From Lachnospiraceae bacterium (GTDB taxonomy: Bacteria > Bacillota > Clostridia > Lachnospirales > Lachnospiraceae): a stretch of 64,000 bases of DNA. The stretch is from positions 124,001-188,000 of the forward strand of contig SVFD01000003.1 in the NCBI GenBank assembly GCA_015057025.1, written 5' to 3'. How positions within the stretch are numbered: the stretch's first letter is position 1; each line of letters opens with the position of its first letter. The translations under genes and the position numbers were made by a program. The notes beneath the pieces were generated by a model that was not told the DNA's origin, searched no databases, and saw only the letters and a program-made list of their open reading frames with translations. This document shows, piece by piece, positions 43,381 through 52,744 of the stretch.

Positions 43381-44019
43381 ATGCTGGACGCAAAAGATCT
43401 TGAAGCAATTGCAATTTTATTGGATAAAAAATTGGATGAAAAACTGGATGAGAAGCTAGACAGTAAGTTTTCGGCATTTAAAGAAGGATTGCTCGAAGAA
43501 ACGGATAGGCGTTTGGAAATTCGAATCGCAGCAAGCGAGAAGAGTTTGCTAGAGAAAATGAATAAGATACTGGAAAACCGAATCGCAGCAAGCGAGAAGA
43601 GTTTGCTAGAGAAAATGAATAAGATACTGGAAACCCGAATTGCAGCAAGCGAGAAAAGTATGCTTGAGAAAATGAATAAGATACTGGAAACCCGAATTGC
43701 AGCAAGCGAGAAGAGTTTGCTAGAGAAAATGAATAAGATACTGGAAACCCGAATTGTAGCAAGCGAAAAGAATTTACTGAGAGAAATGAATAAACGGCTG
43801 GAAAGAAGAGTGACAAAGTGCGAGAGTAATTTGCTTACTGAAATGGAAAGATTATATCAAAGAACAAATGACAGAATAACATTAGCGGATGAACGTGTTG
43901 ATAAGTTAGACGAAAGATATAAAGGAATCAAAATTGAAAATAATAATACAGCTTTAATTATGCAAATGATAACAGCGTTACAAAAAGATGTAGAAATGAT
44001 AAAGGCAAAAATTGCGTAG
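43381..44019 (+). CDS. Repeat-built coiled-coil protein, unknown function
   Basis: A 212-residue, wholly helical, highly charged protein. It opens with MLDAKDLEAIAILLDKKLDE, then carries tandem 19-residue units of the type RIAASEKSLLEKMNKILE(N/T) from residue 48 to about 161, and ends with a non-repeat segment containing YKGIKIENNNTALIMQMITAL. Start and end resemble small coiled-coil proteins common in Lachnospiraceae, which normally have only one R-(I/L)-x-x-SE unit. No signal peptide or membrane helix is present. It sits alone between the tRNA region and the rimP operon. Confidence 0.8.
   Translation: MLDAKDLEAIAILLDKKLDEKLDEKLDSKFSAFKEGLLEETDRRLEIRIAASEKSLLEKMNKILENRIAASEKSLLEKMNKILETRIAASEKSMLEKMNKILETRIAASEKSLLEKMNKILETRIVASEKNLLREMNKRLERRVTKCESNLLTEMERLYQRTNDRITLADERVDKLDERYKGIKIENNNTALIMQMITALQKDVEMIKAKIA
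43522..43863 (+). repeat. 57-bp tandem repeat inside the coiled-coil gene
   Basis: Six consecutive 57-base units starting at 43522, 43579, 43636, 43693, 43750 and 43807. The first four are nearly identical at the DNA level, differing by a few bases; the last two are degenerate. Each unit is 19 codons, so gain or loss keeps the frame. Confidence 0.92.
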
Positions 44020-44041
44020 TGAAAAGAAATTCTTTTATCCC

Positions 44042-44070
44042 TTGACGAATTCTTTTTATAATGCTACAAT
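44042..44070 (+). promoter_or_regulatory. Promoter of the rimP-ribF operon
   Basis: TTGACG at 44042-44047 and TACAAT at 44065-44070, 17-base spacer, TG-C extension. This is one of the best promoters in the window and fits a strong housekeeping operon. Confidence 0.8.
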
Positions 44071-44100
44071 GTAACATGAATTAAATAATGCAAGATGATA

Positions 44101-44126
44101 AAGAGTGGGCTGTGAAGTCCACTCTT
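44101..44126 (+). promoter_or_regulatory. rimP leader hairpin
   Basis: AAGAGTGG pairs with CCACTCTT, and TGTTTGTT follows. The stem lies about 24 bases after the predicted start of transcription and 34 before rimP. Hairpins of this form are known in rimP leaders of Firmicutes and are thought to attenuate transcription; the weak T-tract leaves the mechanism open. Confidence 0.55.
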
Positions 44127-44159
44127 GTTTGTTGGTGAAGAGAAAGGAAGTGCGTAAGA

Positions 44160-44624
44160 ATGGCAAAGAGAGATACTTACGAACAGAGAACTGAAGAACT
44201 TTTGCTTCCGATTACTGCCAAACACAATGTGGAAATTTATGACGTGGAATTTGTGAAAGAAGCAGGCGAGTGGTATTTGCGTGCTTATATTGACAAAGAA
44301 GGCGGAGTTTCCATTTTAGATTGCGAAGCAGTAAGCAGAGAATTGTCGGATGCTTTGGATGTGGCTGATTACATTGACGAATCGTATATTTTGGAAGTCA
44401 GCAGTCCGGGACTTGGAAGAACCTTAAAAAAAGATAAGCATTTAGAGAAGAGTATTGGAGAAGAGGTTGAGATTAAAACTTATAAACCAATTGATAAATG
44501 CAAGGAATTTTCCGGTGTTTTAAAAGCATATGATAAGGACACCATCACAATTGAAAGCGATAACAATGAAATGATTTTCCAGAGAGCGGACATTGCAATT
44601 GTGCGATTGGCACTGGATTTTTAG
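44160..44624 (+). CDS. rimP: Ribosome maturation factor RimP
   Basis: Assists assembly of the 30S subunit. The N-terminal domain has IYDVEFVKEAGEWYLRAYIDKEGGVSILDCEAVSRELSDALD, followed by the invariant YILEVSSPGLGRTLK and the C-terminal SH3-like domain with KEFSGVLKAYDKDTITIE. The length of 154 residues is normal. It heads the nusA-infB operon as in almost all bacteria, 21 bases before nusA. Confidence 0.97.
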   Translation: MAKRDTYEQRTEELLLPITAKHNVEIYDVEFVKEAGEWYLRAYIDKEGGVSILDCEAVSRELSDALDVADYIDESYILEVSSPGLGRTLKKDKHLEKSIGEEVEIKTYKPIDKCKEFSGVLKAYDKDTITIESDNNEMIFQRADIAIVRLALDF

Positions 44625-44645
44625 GATAGGAGGAGAAAAAGAAAA

Positions 44646-45800
44646 ATGAACAAGGAATTAATGGAAGCGCTGAATATTCTTGAAAAGGAGAAAGAAATCA
44701 GCAAGGAAACACTTTTTGAGGCAATTGAGAATTCATTGATGCTTGCCTGCAAAAATCACTTTGGTAAAGCGGATAACGTAAAGGTTGAAATTAACCGCGA
44801 AACCTGTGATTTCTGTGTATATGCAGAAAAAGCTGTTGTGGAAACAGCAGATGATGTTATGGACGATATGCTTGAAATTGCATTGGAAGATGCAAAGAAA
44901 ATTGCAAAGAAGGCAAAAGTCGGTGATATTGTAAAAGTAGAAATTAAATCTAAGGAATTCGGACGTATTGCAACTCAGAATGCAAAGAATGTTATTTTAC
45001 AGAAGATTCGTGAAGAAGAAAGAAGTGTTGTATACAATCAGTTCCATGCAAAAGAAAAAGATATCATTACAGGTGTTGTTCAGCGTTACATTGGACGTAA
45101 TATTTCCATTAACCTTGGTAAAGCAGATGCTATCTTAAATGAGTCTGAGCAGGTGAAGGGTGAACATTTCCGCCCTACAGACCGTATAAAGGTATATATT
45201 TTAGAAGTAAAAGCAAATTCAAAAGGCCCCCGTATTTTGGTAAGCCGTACCCATCCGGATTTTGTTAAGAGATTGTTTGAGGCAGAGGTTACCGAAATTA
45301 AAGACGGTACGGTTGAGATTATGAGCATTGCCAGAGAACCCGGTAGCAGAACCAAGATGGCAGTTTATTCACACAATCCCAACGTAGATCCGGTCGGCGC
45401 ATGTGTAGGTTTAAACGGTGCTAGAGTAAACGCAATCGTGGATGAATTAGGCGGTGAAAAGATTGATATTATTAACTGGGATGAAAACCCCGGTAACTTA
45501 ATTCAGAACGCATTGTCACCGGCACAGATTGTTGCGGTATTTGCAGATCCTGATGAGAAGACCGCAAAGGTTGTAGTTCCTGATTATCAGTTATCTCTTG
45601 CAATCGGTAAGGAAGGACAGAATGCCCGTCTTGCAGCAAAGTTAACAGGTTATAAGATTGACATCAAGAGTGAAACTCAGGCGAAGGACGCTTACGGATT
45701 CCGTTATGAAGATTACATGGATGATGAAGAAGAGTACGAAGAATATGAAGAGTATGAAGAGGGCGGATACGAAGAAAATTATGCTGATGATGCAGAATAA
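44646..45800 (+). CDS. nusA: Transcription termination/antitermination factor NusA
   Basis: Binds RNA polymerase and nascent RNA to control pausing and termination. The 384 residues comprise an N-terminal polymerase-binding domain, an S1 domain (about 135-200: DIITGVVQRYIGRNISINLGKADAIL), then two KH domains including VGACVGLNGARVNAIVDELGGEKIDIINW and LAIGKEGQNARLAAKLTGYKIDIKSE. The last 30 residues are an acidic Glu/Tyr tail (DDEEEYEEYEEYEEGGYEE). The C-terminal acidic repeats of proteobacterial NusA are absent, as expected in Firmicutes. Confidence 0.98.
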   Translation: MNKELMEALNILEKEKEISKETLFEAIENSLMLACKNHFGKADNVKVEINRETCDFCVYAEKAVVETADDVMDDMLEIALEDAKKIAKKAKVGDIVKVEIKSKEFGRIATQNAKNVILQKIREEERSVVYNQFHAKEKDIITGVVQRYIGRNISINLGKADAILNESEQVKGEHFRPTDRIKVYILEVKANSKGPRILVSRTHPDFVKRLFEAEVTEIKDGTVEIMSIAREPGSRTKMAVYSHNPNVDPVGACVGLNGARVNAIVDELGGEKIDIINWDENPGNLIQNALSPAQIVAVFADPDEKTAKVVVPDYQLSLAIGKEGQNARLAAKLTGYKIDIKSETQAKDAYGFRYEDYMDDEEEYEEYEEYEEGGYEENYADDAE

Positions 45801-45837
45801 TTTGTAATACTTTTTATACTACAAACAGGAGGTTATC

Positions 45838-46107
45838 ATGAACAAAAAAATACCTTTAAGGCAGTGTGTAGGCTGTATGGAAATGAAAGAAAAGAAATCC
45901 ATGATGCGTGTATTAAAAACACCGGAAGGGGATATTGTTCTTGATGTGACCGGAAAGAAAAACGGAAGAGGCGCATATCTTTGCAAATGTATGGAATGCT
46001 TGAAAAAAGCACAGAAAAACAAAGGTTTGGAACGCTCTTTCAAAATGAGTCTTTCAAATGAAATTTATACAGGTTTGGAAAAGGAGTTTGCAGAACTTGA
46101 ATCATGA
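45838..46107 (+). CDS. ylxR: YlxR family protein (RnpM, DUF448)
   Basis: An 89-residue basic protein with RQCVGCMEMKEKKSMMRVLKTPEGDIVLDVTGKKNGRGAYLCKC, the YlxR fold with its GRGAY(V/L)C signature. In B. subtilis this protein (RnpM) binds and inhibits RNase P RNA. It is in its conserved place after nusA. Its AGGAGG ribosome site is 7 bases upstream, and it overlaps ylxQ by 11 bases. Confidence 0.93.
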   Translation: MNKKIPLRQCVGCMEMKEKKSMMRVLKTPEGDIVLDVTGKKNGRGAYLCKCMECLKKAQKNKGLERSFKMSLSNEIYTGLEKEFAELES

Positions 46108-46429
46108 TAAAATTTTATCCTTATTAGGATTGGCAACCAAATCAGGAAAGGTCGTCAGTGGAGAATTTATGGTAGAGAAGCTGGTAAAAGCCGGAAAGGC
46201 AAAGCTTGTAATTGTAGCTACCGATACTTCTGACGGATCAAAGAAAAGCTATAACGATATGTGTTCGTTTTATCACACACCGATTTACTTTTACGGGACC
46301 AAAGAAAGTCTCGGACATTGTATCGGAAAAGAAATGCGGGCTTCGGTTGCTGTAATTGACGAAGGATTTGCGAAGAGTATAGAAAAGAAATTGAAAGATT
46401 CCATAACAAATACGGAGGTAATCAAATGA
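46097..46429 (+). CDS. ylxQ: YlxQ, ribosomal L7Ae-like protein
   Basis: A 110-residue L7Ae/L30e/S12e-fold RNA-binding protein, recognised by [42 protein letters not shown] near the start, the kink-turn-binding surface of the family. I propose the TTG at 46097, 10 bases after AAAAGGAG, which aligns with YlxQ starts; an ATG at 46058 would add 13 residues and overlap ylxR by 50 bases. The stop overlaps the infB ATG in an ATGA arrangement. Confidence 0.85.
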   Translation: MNHDKILSLLGLATKSGKVVSGEFMVEKLVKAGKAKLVIVATDTSDGSKKSYNDMCSFYHTPIYFYGTKESLGHCIGKEMRASVAVIDEGFAKSIEKKLKDSITNTEVIK

Positions 46430-49338
46430 AAATAAGCGAAATCGCGAAAGATTTAAATATAACCAGCAAAGAAGTGATTAGTTTTCTTCAGGATAAAGGA
46501 TATGATTATAAAAGTCCTCAGAAGATTCTGAATGATGATGAAGAAAGTTTAGTCAGAAAAAACTTTGCTGTAAAAAATCAGCCGGTAAATGTTGAGACTA
46601 AAAAAGAAGTAAAGGCTGAAACAACTGCAGATAAAGAAGAAAAGAAAGCAGAAGCAGCTGAAAAAGAAGAAGCGGCTGCTGCGGAAAAGAAGGAAACTTC
46701 AGAATCTGTAAAAACAGAGGCTCCGAAGAAAAAGAAAAATATTATTTTTGTAGGAAATCCCCAGAACAGTAAAATGGGTGGGCAGAATGCGGGAAGACCG
46801 GCACAGAGACCCGGACAGCAGCCTGCACAGAATAAAAAGCCTGCAAATAATGTAAGCAGTGCAAGACCTTCAGGCTTGATTCGCCCTACAACACCGCCTT
46901 CCGCAGCACCGGCGATTAATTTTGTTCCGGCAGGAAATCCTAACAGCAGACTTCAGTCTGCACCTAAAAAGGACGCGTCAGCTGAAACAGCAGAACAGAA
47001 TACAAGACCTGTGAATGAACGTCCTGTAAGTGAAAGCAGAGGCGAAAGACCTCAGAACAATAATGAACGAAGAAACGGTGAGAGACCTCAGGGCGGTTTT
47101 AATAAAGAGCGCGGCGAAAAAACTCAGGGTGGCTTTAATAAAGAACGTGGCGAAAGACCCCAGGGTGGTTTTAATAAAGAGCGTGGCGAGAGATCCCAGG
47201 GCGGTTTTAATAAAGAACGTAGTGAGCGACCTCAGGGTGGATTTAACAAGGACAGAGGTCAAGGCGGTTTCCACAAGGATGGCGATGAAAGAGGCGGAAG
47301 AAGAGATGATAACCGTTTCGGGAAAAAGACGCAGGGTGGTCGTATGTTTGGTGGCGATACTCCTGTTGTGGAACCTGAAAAACATAGAGATGATGAAAAA
47401 CGCCGCATCAGTCAGGAAAAAGATAAGAAGAAAAAAGAGTCCAACTATGAAGATGGTGATTTCAAGGGTAAAGGTAAGGGTAAGTTAAAACCCGGAAGCT
47501 TTATTAAGCCTGAAAAGAAGGTGGAAGAGAAGGTAGAGGACGATATCAAGGTAATCACAATTCCTGAAGTTCTTACCTTAAAAGATTTAGCTGACAAGAT
47601 GAAATTACAGCCGTCTGCCATTGTTAAGAAGTTATTCTTAAAAGGTGAAATCCTTACCGTAAATTCGGAGATTTCTTTTGAAAAGGCAGAAGAAATTGCT
47701 ATTGAATACGATATTATTTGTGAAAAAGAAGTTCAGGTAGACGTTATCGAAGAACTTTTAAAAGAGGAAGAAGAAGACGAAGCTACCATGACAGAAAGAC
47801 CTCCCGTTATCTGTGTTATGGGTCATGTTGACCACGGTAAAACATCTCTTTTGGATGCAATCCGTAAGACTCACGTAACCGACAGAGAAGCAGGTGGTAT
47901 TACACAGCATATTGGTGCTTATATGGTTCAGGTAGATGACAGAAAGATTACTTTCCTTGATACTCCCGGACATGAAGCGTTTACAGCTATGCGTATGCGT
48001 GGTGCAAATGCAACTGATATTGCAATTCTTGTGGTTGCGGCAGACGATGGTGTTATGCCTCAGACTAAGGAAGCGATTAATCATGCAAAGGCTGCAGGTG
48101 TACAGATTATTGTTGCAGTAAATAAGGTAGATAAAATCGGTTATGATTTCAATGATCCCAGCCGAAAGATGGATAGTTATCCCAGCATCAACAATTTGAT
48201 GCGTGAATTGGCGGAAGAACACGAACTTTTAAGCGAAGATTGGGGCGGAACTACAATTTTTGCACCGGTAAGTGCGAAGATGGGGCACGGTATCAGCGAA
48301 CTTTTGGATATGATTCTTTTATCCGCAGATATGCTTGAATTAAAAGCAAATGCTAAGAGACAGGCACGTGGTCTTGTAATCGAAGCACAGCTTGATAAGG
48401 GTCGTGGTCCTGTAGCAACCATTTTGGTACAGAAGGGTACACTTCACGTTGGTGATTTTATCTCCGCAGGTGCATCCCATGGTAAAGTACGTGCTATGGT
48501 AGATGATAAGGGCCGTCGCGTAAAAGAAGCAACACCTTCAACACCGGTTGAGATTTTAGGTTTGAATGATGTTCCTAACGCAGGAGAAATTTTTGTCTGC
48601 CATAAGAATGATAAGGAAGCAAAGAACTTTGCTGAAACCTTTATTGCACAGAATAAGGTTAAATTATTGGAAGATACTAAGGCTAAGATGTCTCTTGATG
48701 ATCTGTTCTCACAGATTCAGGCAGGTAACCTTAAGGAACTTAACCTTATCGTCAAAGCCGACGTTCAGGGTAGTGTGGAAGCAGTTAAGCAGAGCCTTAT
48801 GAAGCTTTCCAACGAAGAAGTTGCTGTTAAGGTAATTCATGGTGGTGTTGGTGCAATTAACGAATCCGACGTTATCCTTGCAAGTGCTGCTAAGGCAATT
48901 ATTATCGGTTTCAACGTAAGACTTGATAATATGGCGAAAGATACTGTTGAGAAGGAAGGCGTAGACGTAAGACTCTACAGCGTTATTTACCAGGCAATCG
49001 AAGATGTGGAAGCTGCTATGAAGGGTATGTTAGATCCTATTTTCGAAGAAAAGGTAATCGGTCATGCGGAAGTACGTCAGATTTTCAAGGCATCCGCAAT
49101 CGGAAATATTGCAGGTTCTTATGTGCTTGACGGTATGTTCCAGAGAAATGCTTTGGTACGTATTACAAGAGAAGGCGAGCAGATTTATGAAGGTAAGCTT
49201 GCATCCTTAAAGCGTTTCAAGGACGATGTAAAAGAAGTAAAAGCGGGCTTCGAATGCGGTCTTGTATTTGAAGATTTTGATAAGATGCAGGAACTTGATA
49301 TTGTAGAAGCTTACATTATGGTAGAGGTACCCAGATAA
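46426..49338 (+). CDS. infB: Translation initiation factor IF-2
   Basis: GTPase that places initiator tRNA on the 30S subunit. The N-terminal IF2N domain reads [35 protein letters not shown] long charged, probably disordered segment (residues 55-380) includes 12-residue [12 protein letters not shown] repeats. A second IF2N-type domain ([20 protein letters not shown]) precedes the G domain: GHVDHGKT at 466-473, DTPGHEAF and NKVDK. The EF-Tu-like domain II and C-terminal initiator tRNA domain are complete. With 970 residues it is larger than B. subtilis IF-2 (716), because of the linker. Confidence 0.98.
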   Translation: MKISEIAKDLNITSKEVISFLQDKGYDYKSPQKILNDDEESLVRKNFAVKNQPVNVETKKEVKAETTADKEEKKAEAAEKEEAAAAEKKETSESVKTEAPKKKKNIIFVGNPQNSKMGGQNAGRPAQRPGQQPAQNKKPANNVSSARPSGLIRPTTPPSAAPAINFVPAGNPNSRLQSAPKKDASAETAEQNTRPVNERPVSESRGERPQNNNERRNGERPQGGFNKERGEKTQGGFNKERGERPQGGFNKERGERSQGGFNKERSERPQGGFNKDRGQGGFHKDGDERGGRRDDNRFGKKTQGGRMFGGDTPVVEPEKHRDDEKRRISQEKDKKKKESNYEDGDFKGKGKGKLKPGSFIKPEKKVEEKVEDDIKVITIPEVLTLKDLADKMKLQPSAIVKKLFLKGEILTVNSEISFEKAEEIAIEYDIICEKEVQVDVIEELLKEEEEDEATMTERPPVICVMGHVDHGKTSLLDAIRKTHVTDREAGGITQHIGAYMVQVDDRKITFLDTPGHEAFTAMRMRGANATDIAILVVAADDGVMPQTKEAINHAKAAGVQIIVAVNKVDKIGYDFNDPSRKMDSYPSINNLMRELAEEHELLSEDWGGTTIFAPVSAKMGHGISELLDMILLSADMLELKANAKRQARGLVIEAQLDKGRGPVATILVQKGTLHVGDFISAGASHGKVRAMVDDKGRRVKEATPSTPVEILGLNDVPNAGEIFVCHKNDKEAKNFAETFIAQNKVKLLEDTKAKMSLDDLFSQIQAGNLKELNLIVKADVQGSVEAVKQSLMKLSNEEVAVKVIHGGVGAINESDVILASAAKAIIIGFNVRLDNMAKDTVEKEGVDVRLYSVIYQAIEDVEAAMKGMLDPIFEEKVIGHAEVRQIFKASAIGNIAGSYVLDGMFQRNALVRITREGEQIYEGKLASLKRFKDDVKEVKAGFECGLVFEDFDKMQELDIVEAYIMVEVPR
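47092..47280 (+). repeat. 36-bp tandem repeats in the infB linker
   Basis: Four full units, each coding GGFNKER(G/S)E(K/R)xQ, at residues 223-270, then a shortened fifth GGFNKDRGQ and a decayed GGFHKDGDE. The units are similar at DNA level but with synonymous differences. They form an RGG-like, Gly/Arg-rich and Phe-containing disordered tract. Confidence 0.88.
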
Positions 49339-49715
49339 TGAGAAAAAACAGTGTAAAAAATACCCGTATTAATGGGGAAGTGCAGAAGGTTTTAGCGGAA
49401 ATTATTCGTGGCGAATTAAAAGACCCCCGCATTAACCCCATGACTACGGTCATGGCTGTAGAAGTGGCCCCGGATTTAAAATCCTGTAAGGCTTTTATCA
49501 GTGTTTTGGGAGATGTAAAGTCTCAGGAAGATACCTTAAAAGGTCTTAACAGTGCCATGGGCTATATCAGGACCCAGCTTGCAAAGAAAATTAATCTTCG
49601 TAACACACCGGAGATTAAGTTTATCATGGATCAAAGCGTTGAATACGGTATCAATATGTCAAGACTCATTGATGAAGTAAACGCAGGTATTCATGAAAGA
49701 GAAGAAGAGGAATAA
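49338..49715 (+). CDS. rbfA: Ribosome-binding factor A
   Basis: Helps 16S rRNA 5'-end maturation and 30S assembly, important in cold. The 125-residue KH-like protein has RINGEVQKVLAEIIRGELKDPRINPMTTVMAVEVAPDLKSCKAFISVLG and ends PEIKFIMDQSVEYGINMSRLIDEV, both conserved. Its ATG shares one base with the infB stop, so it is translationally coupled. Confidence 0.97.
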   Translation: MRKNSVKNTRINGEVQKVLAEIIRGELKDPRINPMTTVMAVEVAPDLKSCKAFISVLGDVKSQEDTLKGLNSAMGYIRTQLAKKINLRNTPEIKFIMDQSVEYGINMSRLIDEVNAGIHEREEEE

Positions 49716-49720
49716 AAACA

Positions 49721-50674
49721 GTGATTGATATTGTTGCGGAGTGCAGTGGAGCAAAGACAATCGGAATTTGCGGGCATATTAAACCGGATGGCGACTGTAT
49801 CGGCGCCACCCTTGCCCTTTCTTTGTATTTAAAGAAGAGATTGCCGGAATCAGATATTACGGTATTTTCCGATGAAATTGCACCTTGTTTTGACTGTGTG
49901 GAAGGAATCAAACAATTTAATTATGCATTTGATAAAGAGCAACCGGAAGTTTTTATTGTAGTGGATACTACAGAAAATCGTACCGGAAACGGCGAGAAGT
50001 ATTTTAAGAATGCTAAAAAGACCATTAATATCGATCATCATGTCAGCAATGCGGAAGGTTGCGGTATGGTTAATTATATTGTTCCAACCGCAAGTTCTGC
50101 CAGTGAATTAATTTATGATTTGATTGATCCTGCATATTTGGATAAAGAGATTGCAGAGGCAATATATTTAGGAATTGCTCATGATACAGGAGTTTTTAAA
50201 TATTCCTGTACTGCCCCTAAAACCTTGCGTATTGTTGCGGATTTAATTGAGTATGGCTTTGATTTTCCTACACTTTTGGATAAGACTTTTTATGAAAAGA
50301 CATATCTTCAAAATCTGATTTTGGGAAGAATTTTATTAGAGAGTCAGATGCACTTAGATGGTAAGGTGATTTCCGGTTTTATTAATATGAAAACCATGGT
50401 GGAAATGGGAGTTTGCGGTAAGGACTTTGATGGAGTTATTAACCAACTTCGTATTACGGAAGGGACAGACAGTGCCATTTTTATGTATCAGATTAATGCT
50501 GTTACTTACAAAGTCAGTCTTCGCTCCAAACATATTGTGGATGTTTCTAAGATTGCCGAACATTTCGGTGGCGGCGGACATGTAAGAGCAGCAGGCTTTT
50601 ATTGTAAAGGAGAACCGGAAGATATCTTAGCTGAAATATTGAAATTGATGGAAGCAGATTTTCAAAGAGGATAG
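49721..50674 (+). CDS. nrnA: DHH family phosphoesterase (NrnA-like)
   Basis: A 317-residue nanoRNase/PAP phosphatase-type enzyme that degrades short oligoribonucleotides or pAp using Mn ions. The motifs are GHIKPDGDCIGATLAL (usually H-x-x-P-D-x-D), VVDTTENR, NIDHHVSN (the DHH box) and the C-terminal DHHA1 motif GGGGHVRAAGF. It starts at GTG after AGAGGA, five bases after rbfA. The order rbfA-nrnA-truB-ribF is standard in Clostridia. Which of the DHH substrates it prefers cannot be read from sequence. Confidence 0.93.
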   Translation: MIDIVAECSGAKTIGICGHIKPDGDCIGATLALSLYLKKRLPESDITVFSDEIAPCFDCVEGIKQFNYAFDKEQPEVFIVVDTTENRTGNGEKYFKNAKKTINIDHHVSNAEGCGMVNYIVPTASSASELIYDLIDPAYLDKEIAEAIYLGIAHDTGVFKYSCTAPKTLRIVADLIEYGFDFPTLLDKTFYEKTYLQNLILGRILLESQMHLDGKVISGFINMKTMVEMGVCGKDFDGVINQLRITEGTDSAIFMYQINAVTYKVSLRSKHIVDVSKIAEHFGGGGHVRAAGFYCKGEPEDILAEILKLMEADFQRG

Positions 50675-50677
50675 TCA

Positions 50678-51580
50678 ATGGATGGAATAATTGTAGTTCA
50701 CAAGGAACAGGGATTTACTTCCTTTGATGTAGTTGCCAAATTAAGAGGCATTTTAAAACAGAAAAAAATAGGACATACCGGAACGCTGGACCCGGACGCA
50801 ACGGGTGTGCTTCCGGTTTGTTTGGGTTGTGCCACTAAATTGTGTGATATGTTAACAGATACCACAAAGGTATATGAAGCAGAGCTTCTGTTAGGTGTTA
50901 TAACAGATACTCAGGATATAAGCGGTATGGTTTTAGAAACACATAGCGTTGAGGTGACGGAAGAAGAGTTGAGGAAGGCAATAGAATCTTTTGTTGGGGA
51001 ACAGAAGCAGATTCCGCCCATGTATTCTGCTTTGAAAGTAGATGGCAAAAAGTTATATGAATTAGCCAGAGAAGGTAAAACGATAGAGCGTAAGGCAAGA
51101 GATATTGTGATTAACAATATTGAGATACTTGAAATAAATTTGCCCAGAGTAAGGATGATAGTGACCTGTTCTAAGGGTACATATATAAGAACCTTGTGTA
51201 ATGACATCGGTGACAGGTTGGGTTGCGGCGGAGCCATGGCATCACTGATTCGTCGCCAGACGGCAGGTTTTACATTGAAAGAGGCAAAAACATTAGATGA
51301 AATTGAAGCAATTATGAAAGCCGGAGAGATTTCAGATATTATAAAAGATGTAGATAGTGTATTTGAACATTATCCTAAAGCAATCGTAAAAACTGAATGT
51401 ATTAAAGCGGCACAGAACGGAAATTGGTTATATGTAAATATGTTAGATGTTTCTGAAGAAGATAAGCGGGCGGAGAACATCCGGATTTATGATAAGGAAG
51501 CTATGTTTTACGGTATTTACGGTTATGAAACCGAAAAGAACGCTTTTATTCCTAAAAAAATGTTCTTCTATCAGAAATAA
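50678..51580 (+). CDS. truB: tRNA pseudouridine(55) synthase
   Basis: Makes pseudouridine 55 in the T loop of tRNAs. The active-site motif HTGTLDPDATGVLPVCLG places the catalytic aspartate at D38; the partner motifs KQIPPMYSALKVDGKKLYELAREG and CSKGTYIRTLCNDIG are clear. The 300 residues match the family. It follows nrnA after three bases. Confidence 0.97.
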   Translation: MDGIIVVHKEQGFTSFDVVAKLRGILKQKKIGHTGTLDPDATGVLPVCLGCATKLCDMLTDTTKVYEAELLLGVITDTQDISGMVLETHSVEVTEEELRKAIESFVGEQKQIPPMYSALKVDGKKLYELAREGKTIERKARDIVINNIEILEINLPRVRMIVTCSKGTYIRTLCNDIGDRLGCGGAMASLIRRQTAGFTLKEAKTLDEIEAIMKAGEISDIIKDVDSVFEHYPKAIVKTECIKAAQNGNWLYVNMLDVSEEDKRAENIRIYDKEAMFYGIYGYETEKNAFIPKKMFFYQK

Positions 51581-51596
51581 GCAGAAAGGACCGGCT

Positions 51597-52514
51597 ATGG
51601 AAATAATTCGGACCAAAAAATTTCATATTAGTGAACCGACGGCTGTAGCAATGGGCAAATTTGACTCTCTGCATCTGGGACATCAGGTTATTTTAGAGCG
51701 GTTAAAAAGGGAAGCTGAGTGTTGTCTTCGAACTGTAGTGGTATCTTTTGAGCCGGGACCGGAAGTGTTTTTTGGCAAATACACAGGTGGTTTTATATTA
51801 ACGGATGAAGAGAAACGGGCATTGTTGGAAGAAATGGGAATTGATTATTATATATTGTTTCCCTTTGATAAAGAGACAGCAGAAACTGAGCCGGAAGCAT
51901 TTTTAAAAGAAATCCTGTTGGAACAATTGAATATGAAACTTTTAGTTGCCGGAGATGATTTATCATTTGGAAGAGGCGGTAAAGGAAATGCAGAATTTGT
52001 AAATGAAAAAGCCGGGGAGTTGGATTTTAAAATTTGCGTTTGCCCTAAACTGCATGTGGAGGAAAATGAAGTTAGTGCTACTTTGGTTCGTGAAAATGTT
52101 TTAAAAGGCGATATGGAAAAATGTAGCTTGTTTTTAGGAAGAGAATATCAATTAAGCGGTATGGTTGAGAAGGGAAATCAATTAGGAAGAACCATCGGAG
52201 TACCAACTTGTAATATTGCGGTTGAAAAAGAAAAACTTTTGCCGCCCAAGGGCGTATATTTTACAAAAATAAAACTAGGGGCCGAACAATATTTTGGTGT
52301 AACCAATGTGGGAACCAAGCCTACAGTCTGTAATGATGATAAGGTATGGGTTGAGACATATATTCTGGATTTTGATAAAGAAATATATGGTGAACAAATT
52401 AGTTTGGATTTTATGCATTTTCAAAGACCGGAAAAGAGGTTTGATTCGCTGGAGCGGTTGAAAGAACAGTTGCATTATGATATTGCAGAGGCATCAGAGT
52501 ACTTTAAATTATAA
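51597..52514 (+). CDS. ribF: Bifunctional riboflavin kinase/FAD synthetase
   Basis: Converts riboflavin to FMN and then FAD. The N-terminal FAD synthetase domain has AVAMGKFDSLHLGHQVILERL, where the usual G-x-F-D-G-(V/L)-H-x-G-H motif carries Ser in place of Gly after the Asp; LVAGDDLSFGRGGKGN is also conserved. The flavokinase domain begins about residue 180 with GMVEKGNQLGRTIGVPTCNI and PPKGVYFTKI. The ATG at 51597 follows AAAGGA and gives 305 residues; earlier in-frame starts lie inside truB. A terminator follows, ending the operon. Confidence 0.96.
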   Translation: MEIIRTKKFHISEPTAVAMGKFDSLHLGHQVILERLKREAECCLRTVVVSFEPGPEVFFGKYTGGFILTDEEKRALLEEMGIDYYILFPFDKETAETEPEAFLKEILLEQLNMKLLVAGDDLSFGRGGKGNAEFVNEKAGELDFKICVCPKLHVEENEVSATLVRENVLKGDMEKCSLFLGREYQLSGMVEKGNQLGRTIGVPTCNIAVEKEKLLPPKGVYFTKIKLGAEQYFGVTNVGTKPTVCNDDKVWVETYILDFDKEIYGEQISLDFMHFQRPEKRFDSLERLKEQLHYDIAEASEYFKL

Positions 52515-52546
52515 TTCACATCATGTTACAATGATGTGAATTTTTT
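52515..52546 (+). terminator. Intrinsic terminator after ribF
   Basis: TTCACATCAT and ATGATGTGAA pair perfectly around GTTACA, followed by six T residues. The stem starts directly after the stop codon. Confidence 0.95.
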
Positions 52547-52644
52547 GCTTTTAGTTAAGTCAATATATAAAAAACACTGAAAAATGCTGAAAAAAAGTCA
52601 AGGAATATGTATAAAAGGACGAAAAAAAATTCGCTATTGAAATA

Positions 52645-52674
52645 TTGACACATCTTCCCATATAATTGTATTGT
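52645..52674 (+). promoter_or_regulatory. Possible promoter of the Na/Pi cotransporter gene
   Basis: TTGACA at 52645-52650 with TATTGT at 52669-52674 (18-base spacer). A better -10, TATAAT at 52661-52666, is only 10 bases from that -35, so the actual start is uncertain. Confidence 0.4.
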
Positions 52675-52744
52675 ATGTAAATTTGGCGTAAAAATATTGT
52701 AAAATACACTTGAAAAATTTCCCCTTTGGGTGAAGGAGACAACT

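Noticed and set aside
43522-43863. CRISPR array
   Set aside because: The repeats are contiguous, 57 bases long, without spacers, and fully coding.
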